Part shown: piece after piece, positions 33,376-44,400 of the stretch | Layout: every line of letters begins with the position of its first letter | How positions within the stretch are numbered: the first letter of the stretch is position 1 | From: Eurosta solidaginis | Lineage: Eukaryota; Arthropoda; Insecta; Diptera; Tephritidae | Length of the DNA: 64,000 nt | Direction: 5' to 3' | NCBI RefSeq assembly: GCF_040869045.1 | Contig: NC_090322.1 | Coordinates: forward strand, 191,827,477-191,891,476 | Made by a program: the position numbers and the translations under genes | The notes under the pieces: generated by a model | What the model saw: only the letters and a program-made list of their open reading frames with translations | Database searches by the model: none | Told to the model about the DNA's origin: nothing

Positions 33376-34273
33376 GCCCAATTCTAAACGAAAATTCCGT
33401 GCGAGTTTTTTCCCTTCTCCCATTCCTCGTATTCTAAATAAAAATTCCTTGTGAGTTTTTTCACTACTCCCTTTCCTCGTATTCTGAACAATGTTCGAAA
33501 AAGCGGAAACCGGTTATGGGAGAAAAAGTAGGTATTATGAATGTGAGGGAGAGGGAGATTTCTCTGCCATTTCATAGGAGTTTTTCAATAGTTGAATTAA
33601 AGGGAATGCATCAAAATAGTTAAAGGAAATTGGTTATTTTAAGAAAGAACACTTATTTGTACAAATTTCTGCTAAAATATGTATTTACATTCTACCACAA
33701 TATTCTCACTGTTAATACAACAACAACCACAATATTCTTTATTTTAAGTCGAAAAATATATCATAAGCAACGGGAGAGCTCTTCGCATATTTGATGCAGC
33801 CATCCAGAAATTGCGCAAGGATTTTTTAAGATGGCTTAAATAGATTTTGGCATATGGCGAAAGGCGAAATCAACTCGACTTGGCCGCCAGAAAATTGCTT
33901 TGCAGAATGAATGCAAGCAACTCCGACGGATTTGTGTTATCCCGTCGGTCTTCTTCTTATGCTCCTCTGTTGATGTTACTGTGGCACCAATTCATTACTC
34001 ATTTCAGTGAATAGCACATGAAATGCAATAATGTGCATTGTTTATACCTTATTTTTTAATTTCAAACAAATTGGCAACAATAATTAAACTTCACAATTTT
34101 TTAAACAAAATAAGAAATGCGCAACGAAATTTCAATTGACAAAACAGCTGACTTCGAAAATTCGAAATCCCTATTCCCCAATTATTCTTCTCCCTAGGAG
34201 AAAAGAATTGGAGGATTTTTTCCGCGGGAATAAAAAAATCCGCGAGAACAAAATTCCGTGAGAATATTTAGAA
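33376..34273. mobile_element. Inverted-repeat segment inside the hAT-like element
   Basis: CCAATTCTAAACGAAAATTCC at the left is mirrored by GGAATTTT/TTTAGAATTGG at the right, together with further AAAATTCCGTG copies. It contains Glu/Lys-poor random frames only. Borders are approximate. Confidence 0.5.
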
Positions 34274-34569
34274 TTGGTCTGATATTCTTCTAAACACAAT
34301 AGTTTGTAATTTCATTTCATCTTTTATTGCAAAAATAGTATTAGTACAATAAGATCTAGGATCTTTTATAGTACAACAAACAGATAAATCGCAATGTAAA
34401 AAAGAACAAAAGTCATAACAGAGGGTTGTGTAGGTTAAATAATCACATCAAACATAGAGAATTATCGTGATTAACTAGTATCTAAAATAAACAAATAATT
34501 AAATTCAATAACAAAACATTGTATACACTCATACATATTGATGGCGAAAACTCAAGAAGTATAATGGTT

Positions 34570-36102
34570 TCAACTAAAATGAGCATAAAGAACATTTTTA
34601 AAGTTGCTTTTATTTAGACTACTACGTACGGATACTGGAATAGAGTTCCATAGGCGAATGGCATTGACAAAGAATAGCCGTCCAGATGTTAGATAGTTAT
34701 AAGTTGGTACTATTAGGTCGTTGATTCGAGCAGACCTGGGGAATATTAGCTTATCATATAGGTAACTAGGCTCCTTATACATGATAAGTTGACAAAGGAA
34801 AATGCCGTTCCTAGCTTTCAGATATTCGAAGATTTCACAGCCCAGTAGACGCGCTCTCCAGCTGGATATATGATCAAATCTGGCTAAGCCGAATACATAA
34901 CGTGTAACATGATTAAATGCTACATCAATTTTATGAGCAGACTGGGAGCTCAGTTTACTGTACACTAGCTCAGAGTAGCAAATGATCGACATAATCAATT
35001 GAATTGCAAGTTTTCTTCTAACATTGACCGGAGTATAAATAGCAGACATTCGTAAGTTTCTTAAGATATAGTATACTTTCTTAACCACCAAATTTACATG
35101 ATCATCACAGGACAGCGTCGTGTTAATAACAAAACCAAGATTAGTCACTTTTGAAACGAGTTTGAGACATTTACTGGCAACGCGCAAGGGCGGAATACTT
35201 GAGGAACTTATTCGTTTTTTAGATATAGGCAACACGTATGATTTCTCACTGTTCATGCATAAGTCATTTTTCCTAGCCCATTCAAATATGGATATTAAGT
35301 CATTATTCAATCTTGAGCATAAATCGTTTGTCCCCTCATGATTTCCCGACAAATATAGTTGGACATCATCAGCATATGCATGCATATGAGCATGCTGGCA
35401 TGCATTAAATATGTCATTAATAAAAATACTAAAAAGTAGTGGACCCAAGATAGAGCCTTGGGGTACCCCTGCCAATAGTGGTTTTAGACCTGAAGTTTCG
35501 GAGCCGACTTTGACAAGCTGGGATCTACCCGTCAGATAACTTCGCATGAGCCGCACTGCGGAGTAATCAAAACCAAAATAATTTTTTAATTTTAAGCACA
35601 GCAGGTGATGGCTCACAGAGTCGAAGGCTTTTGAGAAGTCAAGCAGGCATAATAAAGTCAACTGGTTTTTGTCAAAGGGTGCCCTGATGTCGTCTAAAAT
35701 TTTTATGATAGCCGTGGAACAACTGTGCTTTGATCGGAAGCCTGACTGGAATGGTGATAGCAGACTATGTTTGCAAACATGGTCTTGAATTTGTTCCGAC
35801 AACAATATCTCAAAGACTTTCGAGAGTGCTGGCAAAATGCTGATAGGCCGAAAGTCACTAGGACAATCTGCAAACTTAGTTTTTGCAATGGGTATAACCG
35901 TGGCAATCTTCCACATATCAGGGAAGCAGGAGGTAGTAATACTGTGGTTGATAATATGCGTCAATGTAGGAAGAATGTACGGGGCAATTATTTTAACAAA
36001 TTTGAGCGGTATATTGTCCTGACCGATTGCGTTGGACCTTATTTTATTTATGCATCCCGCCATATCAAGTTCCGAAACAGCTGTAAACTCAATTACAGTC
36101 AT
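34570..36102 (-). CDS. CR1/L2-like LINE reverse transcriptase, uninterrupted 510 codons
   Basis: Minus-strand frame from ATG 36102 to the stop at 34570 without interruption. Residues 21-60 hold the entry region (NAIGQDNIPLKFVKI, FPDMWKIATVIPIAK), followed by DFRPISILPALSKVFE, FQSGFRSKHSCSTAIIK, LCLLDFSKAFDSVSHHLL (first catalytic Asp), LLAGVPQGSILGPLLFSIFI, and AYADDVQLYLSG (YADD codons at 35365-35376). A C-terminal thumb and linker follow. The endonuclease is missing, so the element is 5'-truncated and immobile by itself. The 3' UTR ends near 34300 in AATAAAAGATGAAATGAAAT, an octamer-like tail as in CR1/L2 elements. Confidence 0.88.
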   Translation of the reverse strand: MTVIEFTAVSELDMAGCINKIRSNAIGQDNIPLKFVKIIAPYILPTLTHIINHSITTSCFPDMWKIATVIPIAKTKFADCPSDFRPISILPALSKVFEILLSEQIQDHVCKHSLLSPFQSGFRSKHSCSTAIIKILDDIRAPFDKNQLTLLCLLDFSKAFDSVSHHLLCLKLKNYFGFDYSAVRLMRSYLTGRSQLVKVGSETSGLKPLLAGVPQGSILGPLLFSIFINDIFNACQHAHMHAYADDVQLYLSGNHEGTNDLCSRLNNDLISIFEWARKNDLCMNSEKSYVLPISKKRISSSSIPPLRVASKCLKLVSKVTNLGFVINTTLSCDDHVNLVVKKVYYILRNLRMSAIYTPVNVRRKLAIQLIMSIICYSELVYSKLSSQSAHKIDVAFNHVTRYVFGLARFDHISSWRARLLGCEIFEYLKARNGIFLCQLIMYKEPSYLYDKLIFPRSARINDLIVPTYNYLTSGRLFFVNAIRLWNSIPVSVRSSLNKSNFKNVLYAHFS

Positions 36103-36118
36103 TTAAACAAGGCTCTAT

Positions 36119-37290
36119 AGGTAGTTGATAGCAAGGAAATTAACTTTGAATACAAATCTGCTCAAGCAAGATAGAATTCAACCAAAACAATTTCAATATT
36201 TTATAAATGCCGTACAAATAGACAGAAATACTATTCTCAAACACTATTAAAATATCAGCTGTAAAAAAACTGTAGTCCGATGGAGCCAGTCAATAAATCG
36301 AAATTCTCGGAATTAGGAAGCTCCAACGAAATCGCCGATGGACCTATGCACTTTGATGTATTTAAATGACTTAAACTCAAGTATCTGTTATTGTTATATT
36401 ATCGACAAAAAATATTCACAATTTTCTCTATTTGTCCAATGCATAATGTGTTCATTTACAAAATCCATTTTACAGAAATAGCAAACTAAGTAGTAACATT
36501 TTGACATATAGCAAGAAAGTTTCAGCCAAATTCGACTATATCTTCATACTTTATATAATCAAGAGCCCTATGGTTTTATATAAGCGAGATTTACCTAAAA
36601 AGGAAACCAATCAACTCACAAGAGACCAACATTTTTTGATCTCACACGATTAATTAAAAAAAAAAATCAACCCATTTACGAAGTATACAAAATCTTCTAT
36701 GATGTACTATTTCTTGTATGTCTTATGTTCGGACACCATGAAGATGATTTAAGACTATCCTTGTTCATAATTAACTACTTGTTTGTTTGTTTTCGAAATG
36801 ATACCTTCGCAATATATCAGTAAATGGCTCTTTCTTTTCAGTTGCTCTAAAACAAACATAATAATTGATATTCAACACTTAAAAGCCGGTGTTAAGCTCA
36901 TGAATTCTTAAATATTAAACTACTTGAATAATACGAAGGGGCTATTTTTCCCATATATTTTCCAATTTTACGCCTTTTTTGCACCCAACTCCTAAATTGA
37001 TTTAACATACCTGATGGCAATGAAAGTATAAAAAAATAACCTTGGGGGAAAAAGTATTTAGTACTGAATGGAAAAAAGTTTACATTCATTAAAAATTGGG
37101 AATGGTTCCTACATTCACACTCTATATTGAATTATATTTTATCATTTAATAACACACACTCTTTAGCTTTGAGTTAAAGTATTTTAAGCCATTCAGGAAT
37201 GGAGATTTATAATATGCAACCAAAAAATTACAAATTTTTAAAAGAATGCTTAAAGAATGCACACTCAATTGATTCAATCTTTTTACAGCT
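36119..37290. other. Remainder of the hAT-like element, no gene
   Basis: AT-rich. Only short unsupported frames. The right end (37230-37293) contains AAGAATGCTTAAAGAATGC, similar to the left subterminal region at 32860. Confidence 0.5.
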
Positions 37291-37308
37291 CTGGCACTTC
37301 CCAACTAA

Positions 37309-37528
37309 AGCTGGAGACATTGGTGCTTTATCGGTAACCGTATCGGTAACCTTTTAACAGCTGATTCGGCCAACCTTATGAGAATCAATGCAATGGATTA
37401 TTGGCTAAGGTCGTAACCGTATCGTAGCCAACCAATTGGTTTTTGGTTAACCGTCGTAACGATAAACAGCTGATTACGTTAGGGATACGACTACAGCGAT
37501 ACGACAAACGGCACCAATGACTCCAGCT
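37309..37528. mobile_element. Harbinger-type MITE X, copy 1 (220 bp)
   Basis: Starts AGCTGGAGACATTGGTGC and ends GCACCAATGACTCCAGCT, flanked by TAA on both sides (37306-37308, 37529-37531). A 3-bp TAA duplication plus these ends suggests PIF/Harbinger. It is inserted in the gypsy LTR remnant (CAACTAA|...|TAAAAGCGTGTTTA). Confidence 0.88.
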
Positions 37529-37540
37529 TAAAAGCGTGTT

Positions 37541-38185
37541 TAAAGGGCCAATTAATGGTGACTTGTAACCATATAACCATAACCAGATAAAACAGCTGAT
37601 CGAACATACCTTATGGAAATCAATGTAATCGATTAATGGTGCCATACCATAAAGCTGGAGTCATTGGTGCCGTATGTCGTATCGCTCTATCCGTATCCCT
37701 AACGTAATCAGCTGTTTATCGTTACGACGGTAACCAAAACCCAATTGGTTAGCTACGATACGGTTACGACCTTAGCGGCACCAATAATCGATTGCATTGA
37801 TTCTCATAAGATTGGTTGAATCAGCTGTTAAAAGGTTACCGATACGGTTATCGATAAAGCACCAATGTCTCCAGCTTAACGCTAACACCATTTCCATATC
37901 ATAGCCAACCAAAGGGTTTTTGGTTTATGGCCATATCCATAACCTCTTTGATACAGCTGAGATATGTTTTTAATGTGGATTAATTTGCTGTTGCATTTGC
38001 ATGTTAAATTTTTATCGATATCTGGATCACTGTTCATTGGAACACGAGGTATATCACCTTGATAGATTTACATCAAATGCGTTGCTTCGCTTTGAGAGCG
38101 CCAAAATAAAATCAACTTCTTCCTTCGCTTTATATTCCCCTAACCTTCTTTTAGCAATATAAAGGTGCGTATATTGGCAGCAACG
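37541..38185. mobile_element. MITE Y/W with a MITE X inside
   Basis: Begins AAGGGCCAATTAATGGTGAC. It is interrupted at CCATAA by MITE X (37653-37876), resumes CGCTAACACCATTTCC, and runs on through GAGATATGTTTTTAATG and the hairpin arm to GGTGCGTATATTGGCAGCAAC. Comparison with 19857 (CCATAACGCTAACG) proves the interruption. Confidence 0.8.
37653..37876. mobile_element. Harbinger-type MITE X, copy 2, inverted (224 bp)
   Basis: Reverse orientation relative to 37309-37528: starts AGCTGGAGTCATTGGTGC, ends GCACCAATGTCTCCAGCT, flanked by TAA (37650-37652 and 37877-37879). The empty site CATAACGC is seen at 19967. Confidence 0.9.
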
Positions 38186-38765
38186 TGAGATAACAACAAA
38201 CTCGTTGAAGGAATCAAAATGCTTATGTCAATCTGCCTTTACGAGGGATATTCAATGAATTCTTTGCTTTTAACAAATGAGTTTACTATAAGGTTTAAGT
38301 ACTTTCGCGATTTAAAATTTTTGGAAAGTAAAGCGAAGAAAAAAGTTGTCATCTTTTAATATGTAACGAGTTATGGTGGTTTTACAAAAACGCTTATTCA
38401 CTTTATGGGTGAAGAGGGAAGGCAACACTTAAAACTCTTTGTGAAGTGCCTCAGTTTGTAATCGCAGCAATAAAATCGCCGATAATGAAATATGACTCAT
38501 CACTAAACTGTGCAATGACATATCGGGGTGTTATCTTTTTCGGGTGTTGTTTATTAACAACATTTTTTCGCTTTGGATTATCATCCTTTATCTCGAACTT
38601 TAAGAGCAGTTGTTTTCCATTTAGCAATTGGCTCAACGGATAGTTTCTAAAAATAAATGCCTCAAAGGGTTTCATTATGTGGTGAACGTAGAACTAATCA
38701 GTTGCATATTAAAAATAACAAACTACAAATTTGAGCAACATCTGGCCTCTGTGTTAAAAACCAGC
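38186..38765 (+). promoter_or_regulatory. Upstream region of GlcT
   Basis: 580 bp between the last repeat and the GlcT start codon. This interval should contain the 5' UTR and core promoter, since repeats occupy everything further upstream. No TATA box or initiator could be defended. The GlcT frame stays open upstream to 38628 but without an ATG. Confidence 0.35.
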
Positions 38766-39971
38766 ATGTCATCACATCTAAATAGTTCCCTGAGTGGTTT
38801 CGCTATTTGTCTGCTTGTATTCTGGTGTGGTACCTGGTGTGTTCATCTTTTGGCCATTTTTTACGGCAAATTAAAACTGCACAAAAAATCGGTGTCCAGT
38901 TGTCCGAATGAAATACCATTGCCCGGAGTTTCCATACTGAAACCACTAATGGGCACTGATCCGAATCTGGAACAAAATCTTGAAACATTCTTCATAATGG
39001 ATTACCCAGTATACGAGCTATTATTTTGTATAGAAGACAGCATTGATCCGGCTATCGATATTGTACAAAACTTAATGACAAAGTACCCGCAGGTGGAGGC
39101 ATCCTTATACACAGGTGGTTCAAAGGTTGGAGTCAATCCAAAAATTAATAATATGGTACCTGGATATGCGGCTGCTAAGTACGAGTTGTTTATGATATCG
39201 GACAGCGGAATAAGAATGAAGTCCGATACTCTTCTTGATATGGTCAATAATATGACAGAGAAATACGCGCTCGTGCATCAAATGCCATTCACCTGCGATC
39301 GCGAAGGATTTGCTGCCACTTTTGAGAAAATATTTTTTGGCACAGTTCAATCTCGCATATACCTGTCAGCAGATTTGTTGGGCATCAATTGTCATACCGG
39401 CATGTCTTGTTTGTTGCGTAAATGTGTAATTGATGAATTAGGCGGATTAAAAATATTTGGTTGTTATCTTGCTGAAGATTTTTTCATTGCTAAAGCAATA
39501 AAGGACAAAGGATGGAAAATGCGTATAAGTAACCAACCTGCCATGCAGAATAGTGGCATATGTAATATAAACAGTTTTCAGGAGCGCTTGATACGATGGG
39601 CCAAATTACGCGTAGCAATGGTTCCAACAACCATATTGTTAGAGCCACTTTCTGAATGCATGTTATTAGGAGCACTCGCCTCGTGGTCTGCGGGTTTGCT
39701 GTTTAGTTGGGATCCGCTGGTATTTTACTTGGTGCACGTTCTAACGTGGTGTCTGTCAGATTGGATATTGCTTTCAATTGTTCAGAACGGTGCATTTCCC
39801 TTTCACAAGCTGGAGTACGTAATTGGCTGGCTTCTAAGAGAAATAAGCGGTCCTTATTTATTTCTTCACGCACTTTGGAATTCGGAAATAACATGGCGCA
39901 GACGAACTTACAAGTTACATTGGGGTGGTATCGCCTATGAATTGCCTTACACTAAAAAACCCATTTCATAG
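38766..39971 (+). CDS. GlcT: Ceramide glucosyltransferase (glucosylceramide synthase)
   Basis: Single uninterrupted 401-codon frame. The enzyme transfers glucose from UDP-glucose to ceramide on the Golgi membrane, the first step to glycosphingolipids (GT21 family). ATG 38766 is the first in-frame ATG and puts the N-terminal membrane segment (residues 12-33) where the family has it. Catalytic features: Asp91 in CIED, Asp146 in ISDSGI, Asp238 in AEDFF, and R-x-x-RW at 274-278 (ERLIRW). MPFTCDREGFAATFEKIFFG and TGMSCLLRK are strongly conserved. Hydrophobic segments follow at about 290-340. Length matches the family (about 390-400). It is nested in the Nse4 intron on the same strand and appears intact. 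Confidence 0.97.
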   Translation: MSSHLNSSLSGFAICLLVFWCGTWCVHLLAIFYGKLKLHKKSVSSCPNEIPLPGVSILKPLMGTDPNLEQNLETFFIMDYPVYELLFCIEDSIDPAIDIVQNLMTKYPQVEASLYTGGSKVGVNPKINNMVPGYAAAKYELFMISDSGIRMKSDTLLDMVNNMTEKYALVHQMPFTCDREGFAATFEKIFFGTVQSRIYLSADLLGINCHTGMSCLLRKCVIDELGGLKIFGCYLAEDFFIAKAIKDKGWKMRISNQPAMQNSGICNINSFQERLIRWAKLRVAMVPTTILLEPLSECMLLGALASWSAGLLFSWDPLVFYLVHVLTWCLSDWILLSIVQNGAFPFHKLEYVIGWLLREISGPYLFLHALWNSEITWRRRTYKLHWGGIAYELPYTKKPIS

Positions 39972-40202
39972 CAATGTCATCTGGTCAATTCACTGCAATT
40001 TTTATGGGAAAATGCTGAGAAACATAAACTTTTGCCAACGTTGGCTTGTCCTAAACACAATGCTTCTATTAAAAGCCTGACGATTTGTAACTGTGCATAG
40101 TCATCGTAACTTACTGCTTAGCAGCTACGCCAAATTTCAGAAAGAATTTCTGTTTCTTATATCAAAAGGACATTAAACCTGGTAGATGCTTTTGGAGAGG
40201 AA

Positions 40203-40239
40203 AATAAAGCACGTTGGAAATTGTTGAGGGAGTAATAAA
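40203..40239 (+). terminator. Candidate GlcT polyadenylation signals
   Basis: AATAAA at 40203-40208 and 40234-40239, about 230-270 bp after the stop codon, on the coding strand. Further AATAAA-like sites occur downstream near 40541. Which is used cannot be told. Confidence 0.5.
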
Positions 40240-40975
40240 ATGCTCAGTTATAAATGAAGACACTCATGGATGAAGCTGTTATGCCACACTTATGAATATT
40301 TTCAGCTTTATTCATGCATGGATAGCTTTTATGCTTATAAATATTTCTTAGCCATAAAATAGTAATTTTCATCAAGAATATAGAATCTCAATTGTTTCAC
40401 AATTTTAATTTTGGGACATAACACCTTCATCCATTCACGTCTTCGAATACATAGATTTAAACTGTATATTATTTTTATATTAAGATACTTATGGGCCTTT
40501 GGTCGGTTAATTTTAATGCTAAGTAGAAAATAGAGATTTATAATAAAAATTATTTTATAGTAAATATATACATATTGATATGTAAGAAATGGATACCTTG
40601 TATTTAGTTTTTTGTTTGTTTTTTGCTTTTATAAGTAAAGGAAAGTTTTGTTTAAATATTTAAAACAAGTTGTATTTATTTTATATTCAGATTATATTAG
40701 GGGTAGAACCTCCACTTAAAATTTGAAAACTACTCCTACTTCCAGCCAAGCAAGTTGGCAATGTTCCATCTCTGTTAAAACTGCTAGTTAATATATAATA
40801 ATATATGTTATAAGCCGGCATTTTAAGATACGAGTTTAGACTAAAGCGACAGCGATATAACACCTTTCAGCCGCCTTTTAATATCTTGAAAAGATTAAGG
40901 CCGATCATCTCTTCCAATTTGTAATGTGCTTTTTTTCAAATTTAATTCAAATCGGCTAACATACATACATAAATG
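40240..40975. other. No recognisable feature
   Basis: AT-rich sequence after GlcT; it could include more of its 3' UTR. No repeat or coding frame could be supported. Confidence 0.5.
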
Positions 40976-41417
40976 TACTCTAACGGGAGTCCAAGGAAAC
41001 CCGCATCAAGAGGGTGGACCTGAGTGAGAGGGGTGTTAGAAGCGTTGGTTCCACATTGCTGTTAAAGAGATGGTTGGTGTTATGTGGGGACACATTGCAA
41101 GCAGGACATACATACATTATGTATTTCGAGGTTGATTCTGGATAGGTAGGACTTTTAACCTGTTACAAAATTCAAATCGAAGTTGAGCTATAGAGACACG
41201 CGTCTCCCTGCTTGTTTTGCTCTACTGCGAGTTTGCCTTTAAGAACGGAGTTCGCCGAGCAATTCCTGGCATCGGATCTCTATGCCTTTTTGTGGATATC
41301 ACTGAGGATCTGTTTGTGTTTTTTTACTTTATACGGCTGTGTTCTCAGGCGCCGTATATCCGCACTTCTTATGCCCATGGGAACAGTTTCGAGAAAATTG
41401 AGAAAACGAAATCAAAA
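40976..41417 (-). pseudogene. Jockey-like LINE fragment, RT C-terminus
   Basis: Diverged second copy of the LINE 3' region directly beside the full-length element: CTCTAACGGGAGTCCAAGGAA, TTGGTTCCACATT and GATGGTTGGTGTTATGTGGG match 41497-41625. Frames are broken, and it diverges after about 41380. Confidence 0.8.
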
Positions 41418-41425
41418 ACTCTAAG

Positions 41426-44400
41426 TTGTTGTTGTTGTTGTTGTAGCAATGCTCGCCCCACCTAATAGCCGCGACCGATCACAAATTGTCATCAATATCC
41501 TCTAACGGGAGTCCAAGGAAACTTGCCGTTTCAACAGGGGTGGACCATAAGGAAAGGGGTGTTAGAGGCGTTGGTTCCACATTACAATTAAAGAGATGGT
41601 TGGTGTCATGTGGGGACACATTGCTAGCAGGGCATACATTTTGTATGTCGGGGTTGATTCTGGATAGGTAAGAGTTTAACCTGTTACAGTATCCAGAACG
41701 AAGTTGAGCAAGAGTGACACGCGTTTCCCTGGGGAGTATGCGTTCCTCTTCTGCGAGTTCTGGATATTTTTCTTCAAGTACTGGATTCACCGGGCAATTC
41801 CCGACATAAAGGTCCGACGCCTGTCTATGGAGTTCACCAAGGACCTGCTTGTGTTTTTCCGCTTCATACGGCTGGGTTCTCAGGTGCCGTATTTCCTCAA
41901 AATGCTTACGGAGATGACTCCTTAGGCCCCTAGGCGGTGCTGGTTCGTCAATCAGATGTCCGTTGGGATGCCCAGGTTTCTGGGTATTCAACAGAAACTG
42001 TTTGGTCAGCATCTCATTTCTCTCCCTGATGGGGAGTATTCTCGCCTCATTATGCAGATGGTGTTCTGGGGACATAAGAAGACAGCCCGTGGCGATTCTG
42101 AGAGCAGTATTTTGGCAGGCCTGTAGTTTCTTCCAGTGGGTGGTTTTTAGGCTTGGCGACCATATGGGTGACGCGTAGCACGTAATCGGCTGGCTAATTG
42201 CTTTGTATGTGGTCAAGAGCGTTTCTTTATCTTTTCCCCAGGTACTGCCAGCAAGGGATTTGAGGATTTTATTACGGCTCTGAATTCTTGGAACAATTGC
42301 GGTTGCGTGCGCACCAAAATGTAGATCCTGATCAAACGTCACACCCAAGATTTTGGGGTGTAGGACAGTCGGTAGCGTAGTGCCATCGACGTGGATGTTC
42401 AATATGGTCGACATTTGGGGCGTCCATGTTGTAAATAAGGTCGCGGAAGATTTAGCCGGTGACAATGCCAGGTTTCGCGAGGCGAAAAAACTGGAGAGAT
42501 CAGGGAGATAGCCGTTTATTTTATTGCATAGCTCATCGATCTTTGGGCCTGGGCCTGTGGCCATTATAGTGCAGTCATCGGCGTAGGAAACGATTGTGAC
42601 TCCTTCCGGTGGTGAAGGTAGCTTAGATATGTAGAAATTAAACAAAAGCGGGGATAGGACACCACCCTGTGGCACCCCTTGTTTAATTCTCCTTTGTTTT
42701 GATGTTTCGTTTCTGAATTGCACCGATGCCTGCCGACCACCCAGATAATTTGCGGTCCACCTTTTAAGACATGGGGGAAGGGTGGACCCTTCCAGGTCTT
42801 GCAGTAACGAGCCATGGTTGACCGTATCAAAAGCTTTTGATAGGTCTAACGCTACGAGTACTGTTCTATGGTGGGGATATTGATTCAAACCGCAATTTAT
42901 CTGGGTGCTAATGACATTTAGCGCGGAGGTAGTGCTATGGAGTTTTCTGAAGCCATGCTGATGAGGGGCTAGCTGCAAATGTGCTTGGAAATAAGGGAGC
43001 AAAATGGCTTCAAGCGTCTTTGCCACTGGCGATAGGAGAGATATCGGACGATATGACTCACCTACGTTAGCTGGTTTCCCAGGCTTTGGTAGCGGGAACA
43101 CCTTGGCCATTTTCCATTTCTCGGGTATGACAAAGGTGGAAAGAGACAGGTTGAAGACATGCGCTAAATATTTGAAACCCTCTTTCCCTAGGTTTTTAAG
43201 CATCGGCATGGCTATGCCGTCTGGGCCCACTGCTTTGGATGGTTTAGCGCGACCAATGGCATCCTCAACCTCTCTAGCGGTGATGGTAATTGGTGACGCG
43301 CTGAGTTTGTGTTTATGTGCGTGTCTATTGGCTCTCCGTCTATCTTTTTCGACCGTAGCATGTATTATATATTGTCGGCAGAAAGCGCTCGCGCATTTTT
43401 TCGCATCCGACAGCACCTTATCGCCAAAGGCGATGGAAACTTTGTCTTTGTGCTTAGTCGGATTCGATAGGGACTTTACGGTGGACCAAAGTTTACCTAC
43501 ATCGGTAGAGAGGTTACAACCTCTTAGGTGCTCTTCCATTTCGCCCGCTTGTGTTCGTCCACAAGCAATCTGATGCGTTGGTTTATATCCCTTATTTGGG
43601 GGTCGCCTGGATCAAGCTGTCTTATAAGGTCGCGTTCCCTCGCTAAGCTCGCGGCCTCCGCCGGGAAGTGGGGCCGGATTTCGGGAATTCTCCCGGCGGG
43701 AATGAAATGTGCCGAGGCGGATTCAATGACCTTACGGAAGGCACGCTCCCCTTGGCGGGCATCAGTCGGGATAGGGAGGGCAGCAAAGCTGCTGTCTGTT
43801 GCAGATTTATATTCTTCCCACTTTCCTTTTTTGAAGTTTATGAAAGTGCGTTTTTCGGTGACGATGAAGTCGGCGGTACGCTCGAACGAAATAAGTATGG
43901 GCAGGTGGTCGGATGCCAATGTTACCATCGGCTGCCAGTTGACGCAGTTTACGAGTTCTGCGCTCACGATTGAGATATCTGGCGAGCTATGACAGCTTCC
44001 TACCATACGTGTGGGGGCGTATCCGTTTATTGTGCAGAACGTCGTTTCGTCTATTTGATCCGCCAACATCTCACCCCTACTGTCCGCCCGCAAGTTTGAA
44101 TGCCATAGGTCGTGATGGGCATTAAAATCGCCTAAGATAATGCGATTGTTGCCAGTGAGTAAGGCCTCGATATTAGGGCGGTATCCACTGGGGCAACAGG
44201 TGACAGGAGGAATGTAGATGTTGATGATTTCTAGATTTGCATCGCCTGACCGGACAGATAGGCCTTGACGTTCTAAGACATTGTCACTGCGGTCGATGCC
44301 AGGATCAAATATATGATATTGCACAGAGTGGTGTATAATAAACGCGAGGCCGCCTCCATTTCCGCTCTCGCGGTCTTTCCTGTGGACATTATAACCAGAG

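Larger units (their letters stand above)
32807..37293. mobile_element. hAT-like element, 4,487 bp, in a gypsy LTR
   Basis: Ends CAGAGCTGTAAAA and TTTTTACAGCTCTG are inverted. The flanks are GCACTTCG (32799-32806) and GCACTTCC (37294-37301), an 8-bp duplication with one mismatch. The unbroken LTR reads GCACTTCGCAACTAA at 15337. Part of the length is a LINE (about 34290-36118), and another inverted-repeat segment lies at 33376-34273. No hAT transposase was recognised inside, so it is non-autonomous or too decayed. Confidence 0.8.

Noticed and set aside
33221..33454. 77-codon frame in the hAT-like element as a transposase
   Set aside because: No hAT motif (no BED finger, no catalytic core blocks). 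Too short to support.
38451..38675. 74-codon minus-strand frame just upstream of GlcT (MKPFEAFIFRNYPLSQ...)
   Set aside because: Composition is plausible, but there is no recognised domain, no splice continuation and no conservation data. It could be a divergent first exon, but this cannot be supported.
43004..43992. Long plus-strand frames over the jockey-like LINE
   Set aside because: Antisense shadows of the endonuclease/RT coding frame.
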